Positions 27,415 through 38,772 of a DNA stretch of 64,000 bases are shown here, one piece after another (the stretch's first letter is position 1; every line of letters begins with the position of its first letter). The DNA is from Daphnia pulex (Eukaryota; Arthropoda; Branchiopoda; Diplostraca; Daphniidae), in the NCBI RefSeq assembly GCF_021134715.1, contig NC_060024.1, forward strand, positions 12,276,001-12,340,000, written 5' to 3'. The position numbers were made by a program, and so were the translations under genes. The notes beneath the pieces were generated by a model that had not been told where the DNA came from, ran no database searches, and worked only from the letters and a program-made list of their open reading frames with translations.

Positions 27415-29316
27415 AGACTACTTCGTAGAATCGTAGTCTATGGTAACCTTATTGTAGTCTATGGTGTTTATACGGTTTGTCCTTTCTTTATATAATTGGA
27501 TTATCAACAGATGCAGGTGGGTTAACATGAGTGAAAGTGATTAAAGGTACCTAGCAAATATTGATAATTTGATTTGAGTACACCCAGGAACAAGAACAAA
27601 CCTGATAAACAAACGGAAATGAGAAGACAACTTATGGAGACACGCAAGCATAACCTGCCGGAGATTCAGATAGTATGTCTTGCACTCTATTGCTCAAGTT
27701 CTGACCGTGAACATGGAATTCTTAGCAACAATATTGAGCCGAGGTAAGTTGCACACAGGTGGAATGAAATAAGTTGATATGCTATTTGTAAATTATAGAT
27801 AACTAACCTACTGAAACTATGAAAACTATTAATGATTAAAAAGGAAAATTACTGAAGAAATTAGGAAAAGTTTATGCTACTGATGCTTCAATAAGTGTTA
27901 CTTAAAATGCTTTCAAATTACTTATATTTACGTAGTAAAATTTTCATTAAAGCGTTCTTTGAATGTATGGCTATATACATGTTATTGAGTTTCATGGGGG
28001 TGCGTAGTCTAACTTTCCTCCTGGCACATTGTTGTTGCCTGGGACATTCTAAATAGAATTTTAATTTCTTAAATAGGTTTAACAGACAGATGGAGCTTCT
28101 TCATTGCTGTTTAATGTGTTCATGTTTTTGTTGCAGACTTGCAGCCAGATGTTAAAAGATTTGAAGCACTTTTAACTGAAACTCACAAAGACTAAAGTAC
28201 ACATAGAATATAACTAAGAATGAACAAGGTAAATACTAGAATGTGATGGCGGATTGTTGGGTGGTTGTCAAAAGTTTTCCTTAATTTTTCCATGAAAGTT
28301 ACCGATGAATTCATAAGTGAATTCAAGTTTATTTCTGTGCACCTTGTTTGTGATGTGATTTATTCCGTATGTGTGTTGCATCACCTTACATATTTCTTAT
28401 TATAACGTGTAGGAAGGAACGCGAAAGGCAACTGAAACTACAAGTAGGCTCCTATCATCAATTCTTTGATTAAAATCGTCGTTCTGCTGGATGCTTTATC
28501 CTGTTGCTACAGGTAAAAACCCATAATAGCTTAGTGCAATTTTTTGAATACCTCTTTACATTTTTAGTTCATATTCTATTGGCGATCTGGAGTTTCTAAA
28601 TTCTAATGATGTTGGTAGATCACTAACCCCAGCGTGGACAACACATGTTGTTTTTTTCATGTTTTCTACAAATAATGCATTGACAGACAAGTATTATTCT
28701 TCCTTGAGAAATTTTTAACTTTTATTTCATATTATCTATTATTTGACATAATACAGGCCATGGGTAATCTTCAGGTTAATTGCAGCAACTTGGGACTTGC
28801 GAGAAGTCCTGTGAAAAGACACAGGGCACATGACCAGATTTGTATTTTTCTGAATGTTCTACTCAAGTAGTAGGGAACAACTAACTTTACCTTATTGCAT
28901 GAATGTTGGAATATTTATTGAAATATTTCCTATAGTATTCAACATGACTAATTTGTTATGCCAAAGTTAGTTGGAACCCTAACTCAAACACAGACAACAC
29001 GTTGCTGCTGCCTTACAGCCACAGGCAGGAAAATGATTCTTTTCTTCACAAAATTGTAAGTTGTATTATTTGTCTTGACCCTCCATACTTCATACTTGCT
29101 TTTAATATTATAGATTGTTGTGTTGAAAAAGTTGAGGAGAATGATCCGAAATAGCTAACTAAAGAATTTGTGTGTTGTGTCATAGGGAAAGCTGCTGGAG
29201 TAATCTAGTACCCATCCCCACTTGATTCATTTCGTGCCAGCAGCTAGTGAATGGCGTGACGAATTCAAATTTAGCTGCTGCGTGCTGTCTGCAAGCAAGC
29301 AATCCAATTGACTGTC

Positions 29317-29328
29317 GCTAGGTGGCGC
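29317..29328 (+). promoter_or_regulatory. CTCF-like site in left arm
   Basis: GCTAGGTGGCGC is close to the CTCF core (AGGTGGCGC / AGATGGCGC types, recalled). Its exact mirror lies at 35271, so the two sites are in opposite orientation about 5.9 kb apart. Confidence 0.5.
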
Positions 29329-32216
29329 GAGTGTCTTCAGGGGACCAAATCCGGCCATTTTGTCCCTTGACGCAGCAGAAGTGGGATGCCGGTCGTGACG
29401 TTTGGCATGATGAAAATGTAAAGGTATTTTTTGTTAATTTCTTAGGGTTATAAATATGTAATGTTAAACTTCGATGTGTAAATTTACAGGCGATTTCAAT
29501 ACCAATTTCTCAAATCATTAACTCGGACTTGAGTGCCTGTTCATTTTGTCGAAATGTCGTGCCTCGTGTGTCTTGCCGCCTGTACCCGTACGTCTCGTCC
29601 CATGCAAAAGCAAAAGTAATTATTTTTATCCAATTTTCTACTAAAGTACTTTTTTAATATGACTAGAGATCAATTTGCAATTTGAATACCTTGCTAATTC
29701 TTACTTCCTTAGTAAATTGTAGATATCGGAGAGATCTGTTTGACTGCGTAGTTTGTCCTTACTCCTTGTATTCTTTTTTAATAATGAGTCCTGTTTTATT
29801 GTGTATGCATACTTGTATTTCCCGATGGTAATTTTTCTATGTTCTTCAATAGGTCTAACAATCCCGCTTCTTGGTGCAGCCAGATGGTGAAAGGTGTGAT
29901 GAAGACAACTTCAACTGTTGTATGCAGGATGTGGTGCCAGTGTTATGCAGAAGTAGCTGTGCTGGAAGTGTCATAACGAAGTAGCTGTGCCAGAATTTTT
30001 CCAAGTTGCTAACTTCAAAATTTTAACTGTTTTCATATGTGTGGTTTGCTTTGCAAGTGGTATCCCGTGTTGCTGACTTTAAATATTTTTATTCGTTTTT
30101 ATTTGTGGTTTTGCTCTGCCAGTGAGTTGCTGACTTGAATTGGTTTCATCTTTTGTTTGTTTACTTGTGCAGTATACGATTGTGGCAATCTGACCCCATG
30201 TCAGATTTGACATAGTCGACAACTGCTAGATTAAATTCCGGCTTTCTGCACCAACAAAATAATAACGGCACATGTTATTATCGCAGTTGGGAAAGTCACA
30301 GGCCCCCCCCTCCCTGGGGGCCAAAAAATATATATGTGGTTTTGTTAAAGTAAATAAAAAAATAAAAAATATAAAAATTGTTTTAATTTTATAAACAAAA
30401 AACATTTGGATAAAAGGCCATCGCCAATTTTTTGCGAAAAAGACTTAGTAAAAATAATAAATGGTGGTTGTTTTTACGAATTTTAAAAATTAATAAAAAT
30501 TTAGGCTGGAAGTTATTTAAAAATTATATTAAGAAAAATGTTGAAAATTTTTTTTATTAAGTTTAAAAAAGAAAACAGCAGGCAAAAATTTAGGTTTCAA
30601 TTATTTATTTCTTTTTAAAGAGGTAATATCATTGAGCGAAAAGGTTTAGACTTGTTACGGAAACAGTGGGGTTAGTCGGATCATAAAATTTTCGTGGTTT
30701 GGCTGAACTTTTTCACAGAAATAGTCTCATTGCAATTCACACAACTAGCCAGAGGAAAATTTGTTTACTTGTGAAAAGGGAGAAAAGATATGCATTTGCA
30801 AATTGTCTAAGCTAAATAATTTATCAATCTCTTGAAGTACAGCAGTCTCTTCTTAGCTTCACCAATAGGTTAAGTCTGGAACGGCGACGTACGATTGAAC
30901 TGAAACGAGAACGGAGATTTAGTTACAAGTCAATAATTGAATAAAACTATTCATCCAGCATTACCTCAACATGGGAACAGGTAGTAGAACACACCAACAA
31001 ATTGCAAGCCATTAAACAACACCAACTATTTTGCACAACAGCTCAACACTGCATGGACACCAACATGATAAATTGAAGTCTGATGTTGAACTGCAAGCCT
31101 GCAGAAGCTCCATATCATTGCATCTCTCAATCAGAAAATGACTGCCACACCACAGCACACCAGACCTCACTACCATTATCAGCTTCAACGCCAAATTGAC
31201 CAAGAAATCTAACAAAGCAAAAGAACACAAGTTAACCAAGAACATTTTCAAACAAAAAAAAGGGATATTCAGTTCTGTTAAAGAAAAGCTATTGTTCGTA
31301 ATTTTCCACAAGCTGATGAAAATCTTTTCACAAAGGCTCTTATTTGAAACAGTCAGTAACTGTCAAATGTAGTCTAAATCAAAGTTTTATACCCAACAAG
31401 CAAGGAACACAGACTACAATTTAAGCAAAATGAAAACCCAACACAAGGTGTTTTTTAAGTAGATTGTTACCATTTCAGATTTCCTGTTTTCTTTCCATTT
31501 TCATCTCACAACATGATACATCACAGAGGTATTCTGTTGACTTGGCACTGCACATCGAGAAAAATCTCCACCAACGTCTAACCTGTCAAAAAATAAATTA
31601 GATGAGTAAAAGTAACTTTTCAAATTATTCAAAATCCATGTTTTCGCAAGCTTAATTCAAGTTCATCTCTCGCCTGAAATAATTCGCTTATAGAATCACA
31701 GAAAATATTCTAATGTGTATCTTTAGATAACAAATGTTAAGTAATTGGTAATTAAGAAAAAGCTCAATTTCTATCAGAAACTCAATTAGGCTACAGAATT
31801 TCAATGTGGGAACAAAGTTTTAGGATTATTGAGTTACTCAACATTTTTACTTGTACTGTTCTAAAGTACTTCGACATGTGACGAAACGTACAACATGCAG
31901 CAAGAGGCGACATTTTAAACAAGTGTACGACAAGCATGTCCACATTGAATTAGCTAGTATAAATTTAAGGCCATGTTACCCGTAAATTAACCGTAGAAAA
32001 CATTAAGAATTAAAATAGGAATTACCTTTTTTTATGAAGAACTAAGTCAGGAAAGAAAGTACCCAGCAATGATGGCTAGACGCTAGAGCAACCTTCTCGG
32101 TCAGCGTCTCGGAAGAAAAAGAATGACAAAGCTTTTCTGGTCTCAAATCTATGGTGACCACCCCCCAACACACTTAATGCTGAATAGTTCAATCCCTAAA
32201 CACACTGAAATATTTA

Positions 32217-32228
32217 GCCACCTAGTGA
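32217..32228 (-). promoter_or_regulatory. CTCF-like motif at inner end of left arm
   Basis: Reverse strand reads TCACTAGGTGGC. It lies at the inner end of the arm and points away from the loop, mirrored by 32371. Confidence 0.35.
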
Positions 32229-32242
32229 CAACCCTTAGCATC

Positions 32243-32356
32243 AAGTTCAATTGACCGTTCCTTGGTGCTGATGTTGTGTTACCGAAGTTGCATCATATTT
32301 TGTTATTTCGTTCATTTTTCGTTTTCCCGCTTTTCCGTCCCACTCTATCGTCCGTG
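32243..32356. other. 114-bp loop between the palindrome arms
   Basis: Non-complementary spacer. Pairing stops at 32242/32357 and the two halves of the spacer do not match each other. It holds TTTTGTTATTTC and a T/C-rich stretch, similar in layout to the spacer of the small element at 37701-37769. Confidence 0.85.
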
Positions 32357-32370
32357 GATGCTAAGGGTTG

Positions 32371-32382
32371 TCACTAGGTGGC
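32371..32382 (+). promoter_or_regulatory. CTCF-like motif at inner end of right arm
   Basis: TCACTAGGTGGC, the mirror of 32217-32228. The extended form GGTTGTCACTAG is shared with the right-flank site at 37253. Confidence 0.35.
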
Positions 32383-35270
32383 TAAATATTTCAGTGTGTT
32401 TAGGGATTGAACTATTCAGCATTAAGTGTGTTGGGGGGTGGTCACCATAGATTTGAGACCAGAAAAGCTTTGTCATTCTTTTTCTTCCGAGACGCTGACC
32501 GAGAAGGTTGCTCTAGCGTCTAGCCATCATTGCTGGGTACTTTCTTTCCTGACTTAGTTCTTCATAAAAAAAGGTAATTCCTATTTTAATTCTTAATGTT
32601 TTCTACGGTTAATTTACGGGTAACATGGCCTTAAATTTATACTAGCTAATTCAATGTGGACATGCTTGTCGTACACTTGTTTAAAATGTCGCCTCTTGCT
32701 GCATGTTGTACGTTTCGTCACATGTCGAAGTACTTTAGAACAGTACAAGTAAAAATGTTGAGTAACTCAATAATCCTAAAACTTTGTTCCCACATTGAAA
32801 TTCTGTAGCCTAATTGAGTTTCTGATAGAAATTGAGCTTTTTCTTAATTACCAATTACTTAACATTTGTTATCTAAAGATACACATTAGAATATTTTCTG
32901 TGATTCTATAAGCGAATTATTTCAGGCGAGAGATGAACTTGAATTAAGCTTGCGAAAACATGGATTTTGAATAATTTGAAAAGTTACTTTTACTCATCTA
33001 ATTTATTTTTTGACAGGTTAGACGTTGGTGGAGATTTTTCTCGATGTGCAGTGCCAAGTCAACAGAATACCTCTGTGATGTATCATGTTGTGAGATGAAA
33101 ATGGAAAGAAAACAGGAAATCTGAAATGGTAACAATCTACTTAAAAAACACCTTGTGTTGGGTTTTCATTTTGCTTAAATTGTAGTCTGTGTTCCTTGCT
33201 TGTTGGGTATAAAACTTTGATTTAGACTACATTTGACAGTTACTGACTGTTTCAAATAAGAGCCTTTGTGAAAAGATTTTCATCAGCTTGTGGAAAATTA
33301 CGAACAATAGCTTTTCTTTAACAGAACTGAATATCCCTTTTTTTTGTTTGAAAATGTTCTTGGTTAACTTGTGTTCTTTTGCTTTGTTAGATTTCTTGGT
33401 CAATTTGGCGTTGAAGCTGATAATGGTAGTGAGGTCTGGTGTGCTGTGGTGTGGCAGTCATTTTCTGATTGAGAGATGCAATGATATGGAGCTTCTGCAG
33501 GCTTGCAGTTCAACATCAGACTTCAATTTATCATGTTGGTGTCCATGCAGTGTTGAGCTGTTGTGCAAAATAGTTGGTGTTGTTTAATGGCTTGCAATTT
33601 GTTGGTGTGTTCTACTACCTGTTCCCATGTTGAGGTAATGCTGGATGAATAGTTTTATTCAATTATTGACTTGTAACTAAATCTCCGTTCTCGTTTCAGT
33701 TCAATCGTACGTCGCCGTTCCAGACTTAACCTATTGGTGAAGCTAAGAAGAGACTGCTGTACTTCAAGAGATTGATAAATTATTTAGCTTAGACAATTTG
33801 CAAATGCATATCTTTTCTCCCTTTTCACAAGTAAACAAATTTTCCTCTGGCTAGTTGTGTGAATTGCAATGAGACTATTTCTGTGAAAAAGTTCAGCCAA
33901 ACCACGAAAATTTTATGATCCGACTAACCCCACTGTTTCCGTAACAAGTCTAAACCTTTTCGCTCAATGATATTACCTCTTTAAAAAGAAATAAATAATT
34001 GAAACCTAAATTTTTGCCTGCTGTTTTCTTTTTTAAACTTAATAAAAAAAATTTTCAACATTTTTCTTAATATAATTTTTAAATAACTTCCAGCCTAAAT
34101 TTTTATTAATTTTTAAAATTCGTAAAAACAACCACCATTTATTATTTTTACTAAGTCTTTTTCGCAAAAAATTGGCGATGGCCTTTTATCCAAATGTTTT
34201 TTGTTTATAAAATTAAAACAATTTTTATATTTTTTATTTTTTTATTTACTTTAACAAAACCACATATATATTTTTTGGCCCCCAGGGAGGGGGGGGCCTG
34301 TGACTTTCCCAACTGCGATAATAACATGTGCCGTTATTATTTTGTTGGTGCAGAAAGCCGGAATTTAATCTAGCAGTTGTCGACTATGTCAAATCTGACA
34401 TGGGGTCAGATTGCCACAATCGTATACTGCACAAGTAAACAAACAAAAGATGAAACCAATTCAAGTCAGCAACTCACTGGCAGAGCAAAACCACAAATAA
34501 AAACGAATAAAAATATTTAAAGTCAGCAACACGGGATACCACTTGCAAAGCAAACCACACATATGAAAACAGTTAAAATTTTGAAGTTAGCAACTTGGAA
34601 AAATTCTGGCACAGCTACTTCGTTATGACACTTCCAGCACAGCTACTTCTGCATAACACTGGCACCACATCCTGCATACAACAGTTGAAGTTGTCTTCAT
34701 CACACCTTTCACCATCTGGCTGCACCAAGAAGCGGGATTGTTAGACCTATTGAAGAACATAGAAAAATTACCATCGGGAAATACAAGTATGCATACACAA
34801 TAAAACAGGACTCATTATTAAAAAAGAATACAAGGAGTAAGGACAAACTACGCAGTCAAACAGATCTCTCCGATATCTACAATTTACTAAGGAAGTAAGA
34901 ATTAGCAAGGTATTCAAATTGCAAATTGATCTCTAGTCATATTAAAAAAGTACTTTAGTAGAAAATTGGATAAAAATAATTACTTTTGCTTTTGCATGGG
35001 ACGAGACGTACGGGTACAGGCGGCAAGACACACGAGGCACGACATTTCGACAAAATGAACAGGCACTCAAGTCCGAGTTAATGATTTGAGAAATTGGTAT
35101 TGAAATCGCCTGTAAATTTACACATCGAAGTTTAACATTACATATTTATAACCCTAAGAAATTAACAAAAAATACCTTTACATTTTCATCATGCCAAACG
35201 TCACGACCGGCATCCCACTTCTGCTGCGTCAAGGGACAAAATGGCCGGATTTGGTCCCCTGAAGACACTC

Positions 35271-35282
35271 GCGCCACCTAGC
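35271..35282 (-). promoter_or_regulatory. CTCF-like site in right arm
   Basis: Mirror copy of 29317-29328, reading GCTAGGTGGCGC on the reverse strand. Confidence 0.5.
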
Positions 35283-37230
35283 GACAGTCAATTGGATTGC
35301 TTGCTTGCAGACAGCACGCAGCAGCTAAATTTGAATTCGTCACGCCATTCACTAGCTGCTGGCACGAAATGAATCAAGTGGGGATGGGTACTAGATTACT
35401 CCAGCAGCTTTCCCTATGACACAACACACAAATTCTTTAGTTAGCTATTTCGGATCATTCTCCTCAACTTTTTCAACACAACAATCTATAATATTAAAAG
35501 CAAGTATGAAGTATGGAGGGTCAAGACAAATAATACAACTTACAATTTTGTGAAGAAAAGAATCATTTTCCTGCCTGTGGCTGTAAGGCAGCAGCAACGT
35601 GTTGTCTGTGTTTGAGTTAGGGTTCCAACTAACTTTGGCATAACAAATTAGTCATGTTGAATACTATAGGAAATATTTCAATAAATATTCCAACATTCAT
35701 GCAATAAGGTAAAGTTAGTTGTTCCCTACTACTTGAGTAGAACATTCAGAAAAATACAAATCTGGTCATGTGCCCTGTGTCTTTTCACAGGACTTCTCGC
35801 AAGTCCCAAGTTGCTGCAATTAACCTGAAGATTACCCATGGCCTGTATTATGTCAAATAATAGATAATATGAAATAAAAGTTAAAAATTTCTCAAGGAAG
35901 AATAATACTTGTCTGTCAATGCATTATTTGTAGAAAACATGAAAAAAACAACATGTGTTGTCCACGCTGGGGTTAGTGATCTACCAACATCATTAGAATT
36001 TAGAAACTCCAGATCGCCAATAGAATATGAACTAAAAATGTAAAGAGGTATTCAAAAAATTGCACTAAGCTATTATGGGTTTTTACCTGTAGCAACAGGA
36101 TAAAGCATCCAGCAGAACGACGATTTTAATCAAAGAATTGATGATAGGAGCCTACTTGTAGTTTCAGTTGCCTTTCGCGTTCCTTCCTACACGTTATAAT
36201 AAGAAATATGTAAGGTGATGCAACACACATACGGAATAAATCACATCACAAACAAGGTGCACAGAAATAAACTTGAATTCACTTATGAATTCATCGGTAA
36301 CTTTCATGGAAAAATTAAGGAAAACTTTTGACAACCACCCAACAATCCGCCATCACATTCTAGTATTTACCTTGTTCATTCTTAGTTATATTCTATGTGT
36401 ACTTTAGTCTTTGTGAGTTTCAGTTAAAAGTGCTTCAAATCTTTTAACATCTGGCTGCAAGTCTGCAACAAAAACATGAACACATTAAACAGCAATGAAG
36501 AAGCTCCATCTGTCTGTTAAACCTATTTAAGAAATTAAAATTCTATTTAGAATGTCCCAGGCAACAACAATGTGCCAGGAGGAAAGTTAGACTACGCACC
36601 CCCATGAAACTCAATAACATGTATATAGCCATACATTCAAAGAACGCTTTAATGAAAATTTTACTACGTAAATATAAGTAATTTGAAAGCATTTTAAGTA
36701 ACACTTATTGAAGCATCAGTAGCATAAACTTTTCCTAATTTCTTCAGTAATTTTCCTTTTTAATCATTAATAGTTTTCATAGTTTCAGTAGGTTAGTTAT
36801 CTATAATTTACAAATAGCATATCAACTTATTTCATTCCACCTGTGTGCAACTTACCTCGGCTCAATATTGTTGCTAAGAATTCCATGTTCACGGTCAGAA
36901 CTTGAGCAATAGAGTGCAAGACATACTATCTGAATCTCCGGCAGGTTATGCTTGCGTGTCTCCATAAGTTGTCTTCTCATTTCCGTTTGTTTATCAGGTT
37001 TGTTCTTGTTCCTGGGTGTACTCAAATCAAATTATCAATATTTGCTAGGTACCTTTAATCACTTTCACTCATGTTAACCCACCTGCATCTGTTGATAATC
37101 CAATTATATAAAGAAAGGACAAACCGTATAAACACCATAGACTACAATAAGGTTACCATAGACTACGATTCTACGAAGTAGTCTTTCAGAAACAAACGTC
37201 GAATTTCTCCAATAACAAATTCACTCGCTT

Positions 37231-37239
37231 CATCTAGCG
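37231..37239 (-). promoter_or_regulatory. CTCF-like core (weak)
   Basis: Reverse strand reads CGCTAGATG. It lies about 50 bases outside the right palindrome end and resembles the weak site at 27128 on the left. Confidence 0.2.
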
Positions 37240-37252
37240 GGCATAATTTTAA

Positions 37253-37263
37253 CCATCTAGTGA
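37253..37263 (-). promoter_or_regulatory. CTCF-like motif
   Basis: Reverse strand reads TCACTAGATGG within GGTTGTCACTAGATGGTT, nearly the same as the inner-arm motif at 32371. Confidence 0.3.
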
Positions 37264-37700
37264 CAACCATCAGGTTCCTTAACAATATGTAAAAATATAC
37301 ACACGAACGGCTGAAACGTGATACTGAACGTGAAGACGGAACTTCAAAATAAAAATAAAAATAAATTACTTTAAAAGTTAAAATCAAATTTTTCAATTGA
37401 TTTCAATTCAAGAGAAACCATGAAGAACTACCATCAAATTGACTAATTTTTATTTAATTTAGACTTTGGTAAAGCAAAATAATATTCTTTTTAAATGAAG
37501 CAATTATTTTGATAGGCATATCAACATGCTTGACATCATGTTGAAAACCTCATGAATGGTTATATATATATACATATTGTTGATAGCAATGGCATCATCA
37601 ACTAAAGTACTGCACTCATGAAGGGGTTCTAGGTCGCATTTGCATTGGAGGCTAGAGTCTAGACGCTACACGCTAGAGCATGCAACTTGTTAAGAGAACT

Positions 37701-37769
37701 GCCATCAAGTGGTGGCATCAAGGATCAATTTCATTTTTGTTATTTCATTTGATTCGACCACTAGATGGC
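37701..37769. mobile_element. 69-bp MITE-like element with 13-bp inverted ends
   Basis: GCCATCAAGTGGT at 37701-37713 and ACCACTAGATGGC at 37757-37769 are reverse complements at 12 of 13 positions, around a 43-bp spacer containing TTTTGTTATTTC. The inverted ends are themselves CTCF-like motifs. It could equally be a divergent pair of binding sites rather than a mobile element. No clear target-site duplication was found. Confidence 0.35.
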
Positions 37770-37770
37770 G
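37757..37770 (+). promoter_or_regulatory. CTCF-like site (best match in flank)
   Basis: ACCACTAGATGGCG, followed by GGG. This closely resembles the animal CTCF core CCACTAGATGGCG as I recall it. Confidence 0.5.
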
Positions 37771-38131
37771 GGGAAACAGTTCTAGTCGAAATATTCAGTT
37801 TGAAATACAATTGAAATACAATATTATTTTTTAAATCAATTACAAATCTGATATTCTTATGTATGACCCCAAAACTAACTACTAGTCTCTCAGTGTCATG
37901 ACGTCACAAAGCGAAGAAAAGGGTTGGGATTTATTACTGTTCGATTTACTTCAATTATCTTCCAGTAAAAGAAGGTTCACGGTATTCTCAGAAGGCCTAC
38001 TTGAGATATCAACCTGTTTTAACGGTTGGATCTGTTCCAGTCTCTTATTTTTATATGATCTACTGAATAGAAACAAAGAAATAAAAAAATATTACTTTGC
38101 GTGCATTGCCATTCAAAATATAAATATAGTC

Positions 38132-38143
38132 ACCATCTAGTTG
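38132..38143 (-). promoter_or_regulatory. CTCF-like motif (weak)
   Basis: Reverse strand reads CAACTAGATGGT, part of the same motif family in the central block. Confidence 0.25.
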
Positions 38144-38289
38144 CTTAGGTATGAGGTAAGAATGGCAGGACAAACCAAACTGTCTTGAGATTTATCTCAA
38201 CTGCGAGGACGAGAACGTTGTTATATTAGGAGGTTATAGAAATCGAGCGTGTTCATTTCTTTGTAATTTTACTTTTTGCCATTTGACGT

Positions 38290-38568
38290 TCACATTATTC
38301 TCAACAGCTCGTAGACTAGCCGGGGCAATAAAAACTCGAAAGGAGCAGCAGCACATTCCGACTGCGGCCAGAAGTCGTTCCAACTGTCAACTTTACGCAA
38401 GGGAGAATTGTTGGTTAGGAGACGGGCAGATCCTAAAAATAAATGAGCTTCGTTAACATTAACATTTTGTAGACTGGTGGTACGAGGCGCATCTATTGTG
38501 AGACCAAAGTAACGCGCACATTCTCCGCCACACTTGCAAGCCCCCCCAAAACACCTCGCAGTCGACAT
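38290..38568 (-). other. Unassigned 92-codon open frame, Cys-rich start
   Basis: This frame begins at an ATG (38566-38568) and ends near 38290. Its first 20 residues contain the Cys/Gly cluster CFGGACKCGGEC, and the rest is of mixed composition, unlike the repeat-driven frames elsewhere. An acceptor-like TTTAATTTTAG lies just upstream of the ATG on the reverse strand, and another (TTTATTTTTAG) lies inside the frame, so it could be parts of two exons. I recognise no family. It lies in the transposon-like central block and may be chance or a decayed element gene. Confidence 0.15.
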
Positions 38569-38756
38569 ATTTCCTAAAATTAAATCGGTTCGTAACCAAA
38601 AAAAGAATTACCCCCGGATGCTGTAAGTCTTTCCTTCTCGACTGCCTCTCCCATTTCAAAGCGATCCAAAAAATGTCATTCCACACAATTTGAATGAAAA
38701 AAATAACAAGGTTTTTATTTACTCTTCTAATCTTATTACCGAGTTTGAACGACTCG

Positions 38757-38772
38757 CTAACAGATGGCGACC
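38757..38772 (+). promoter_or_regulatory. CTCF-like site
   Basis: CTAACAGATGGCGACC contains the AGATGGCG core. It is the right-most of the cluster. Confidence 0.35.

Larger units (their letters stand above)
27415..32242 (+). repeat. Left arm (4828 bp) of a giant inverted repeat
   Basis: This arm is the reverse complement of 32357-37184. At all points checked, a base at x pairs with the base at 64599 - x. These points include both ends, the CCCCCCCC/GGGGGGGG run at 30303/34289, the stretch at 28201-28260, and a 99-codon frame that is residue-identical in both arms. The constant sum shows no net insertion or deletion across 4.8 kb. The sequence is AT-rich, poor in microsatellites, and encodes no recognised transposase, reverse transcriptase or other protein. 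It contains a CTCF-like site at 29317. It could be a foldback-type element, a recent inverted duplication, or an assembly artefact. Confidence 0.95.
32357..37184 (-). repeat. Right arm (4828 bp) of a giant inverted repeat
   Basis: Reverse-complement copy of 27415-32242. The outer end breaks within GAAGTAGTC: bases 37185 and beyond (TTCAG) no longer mirror the left flank. No target-site duplication is apparent next to the two outer ends. The arm carries mirrored copies of the CTCF-like site (35271-35282) and of the 99-codon frame (33288-33587), which I do not regard as a gene. Confidence 0.95.

Noticed and set aside
31012..31311. 99-codon frame, repeated identically at 33288-33587
   Set aside because: The identity only reflects the palindrome. 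The protein is hydrophobic, matches no family I know, and its composition suits chance in AT-rich DNA.
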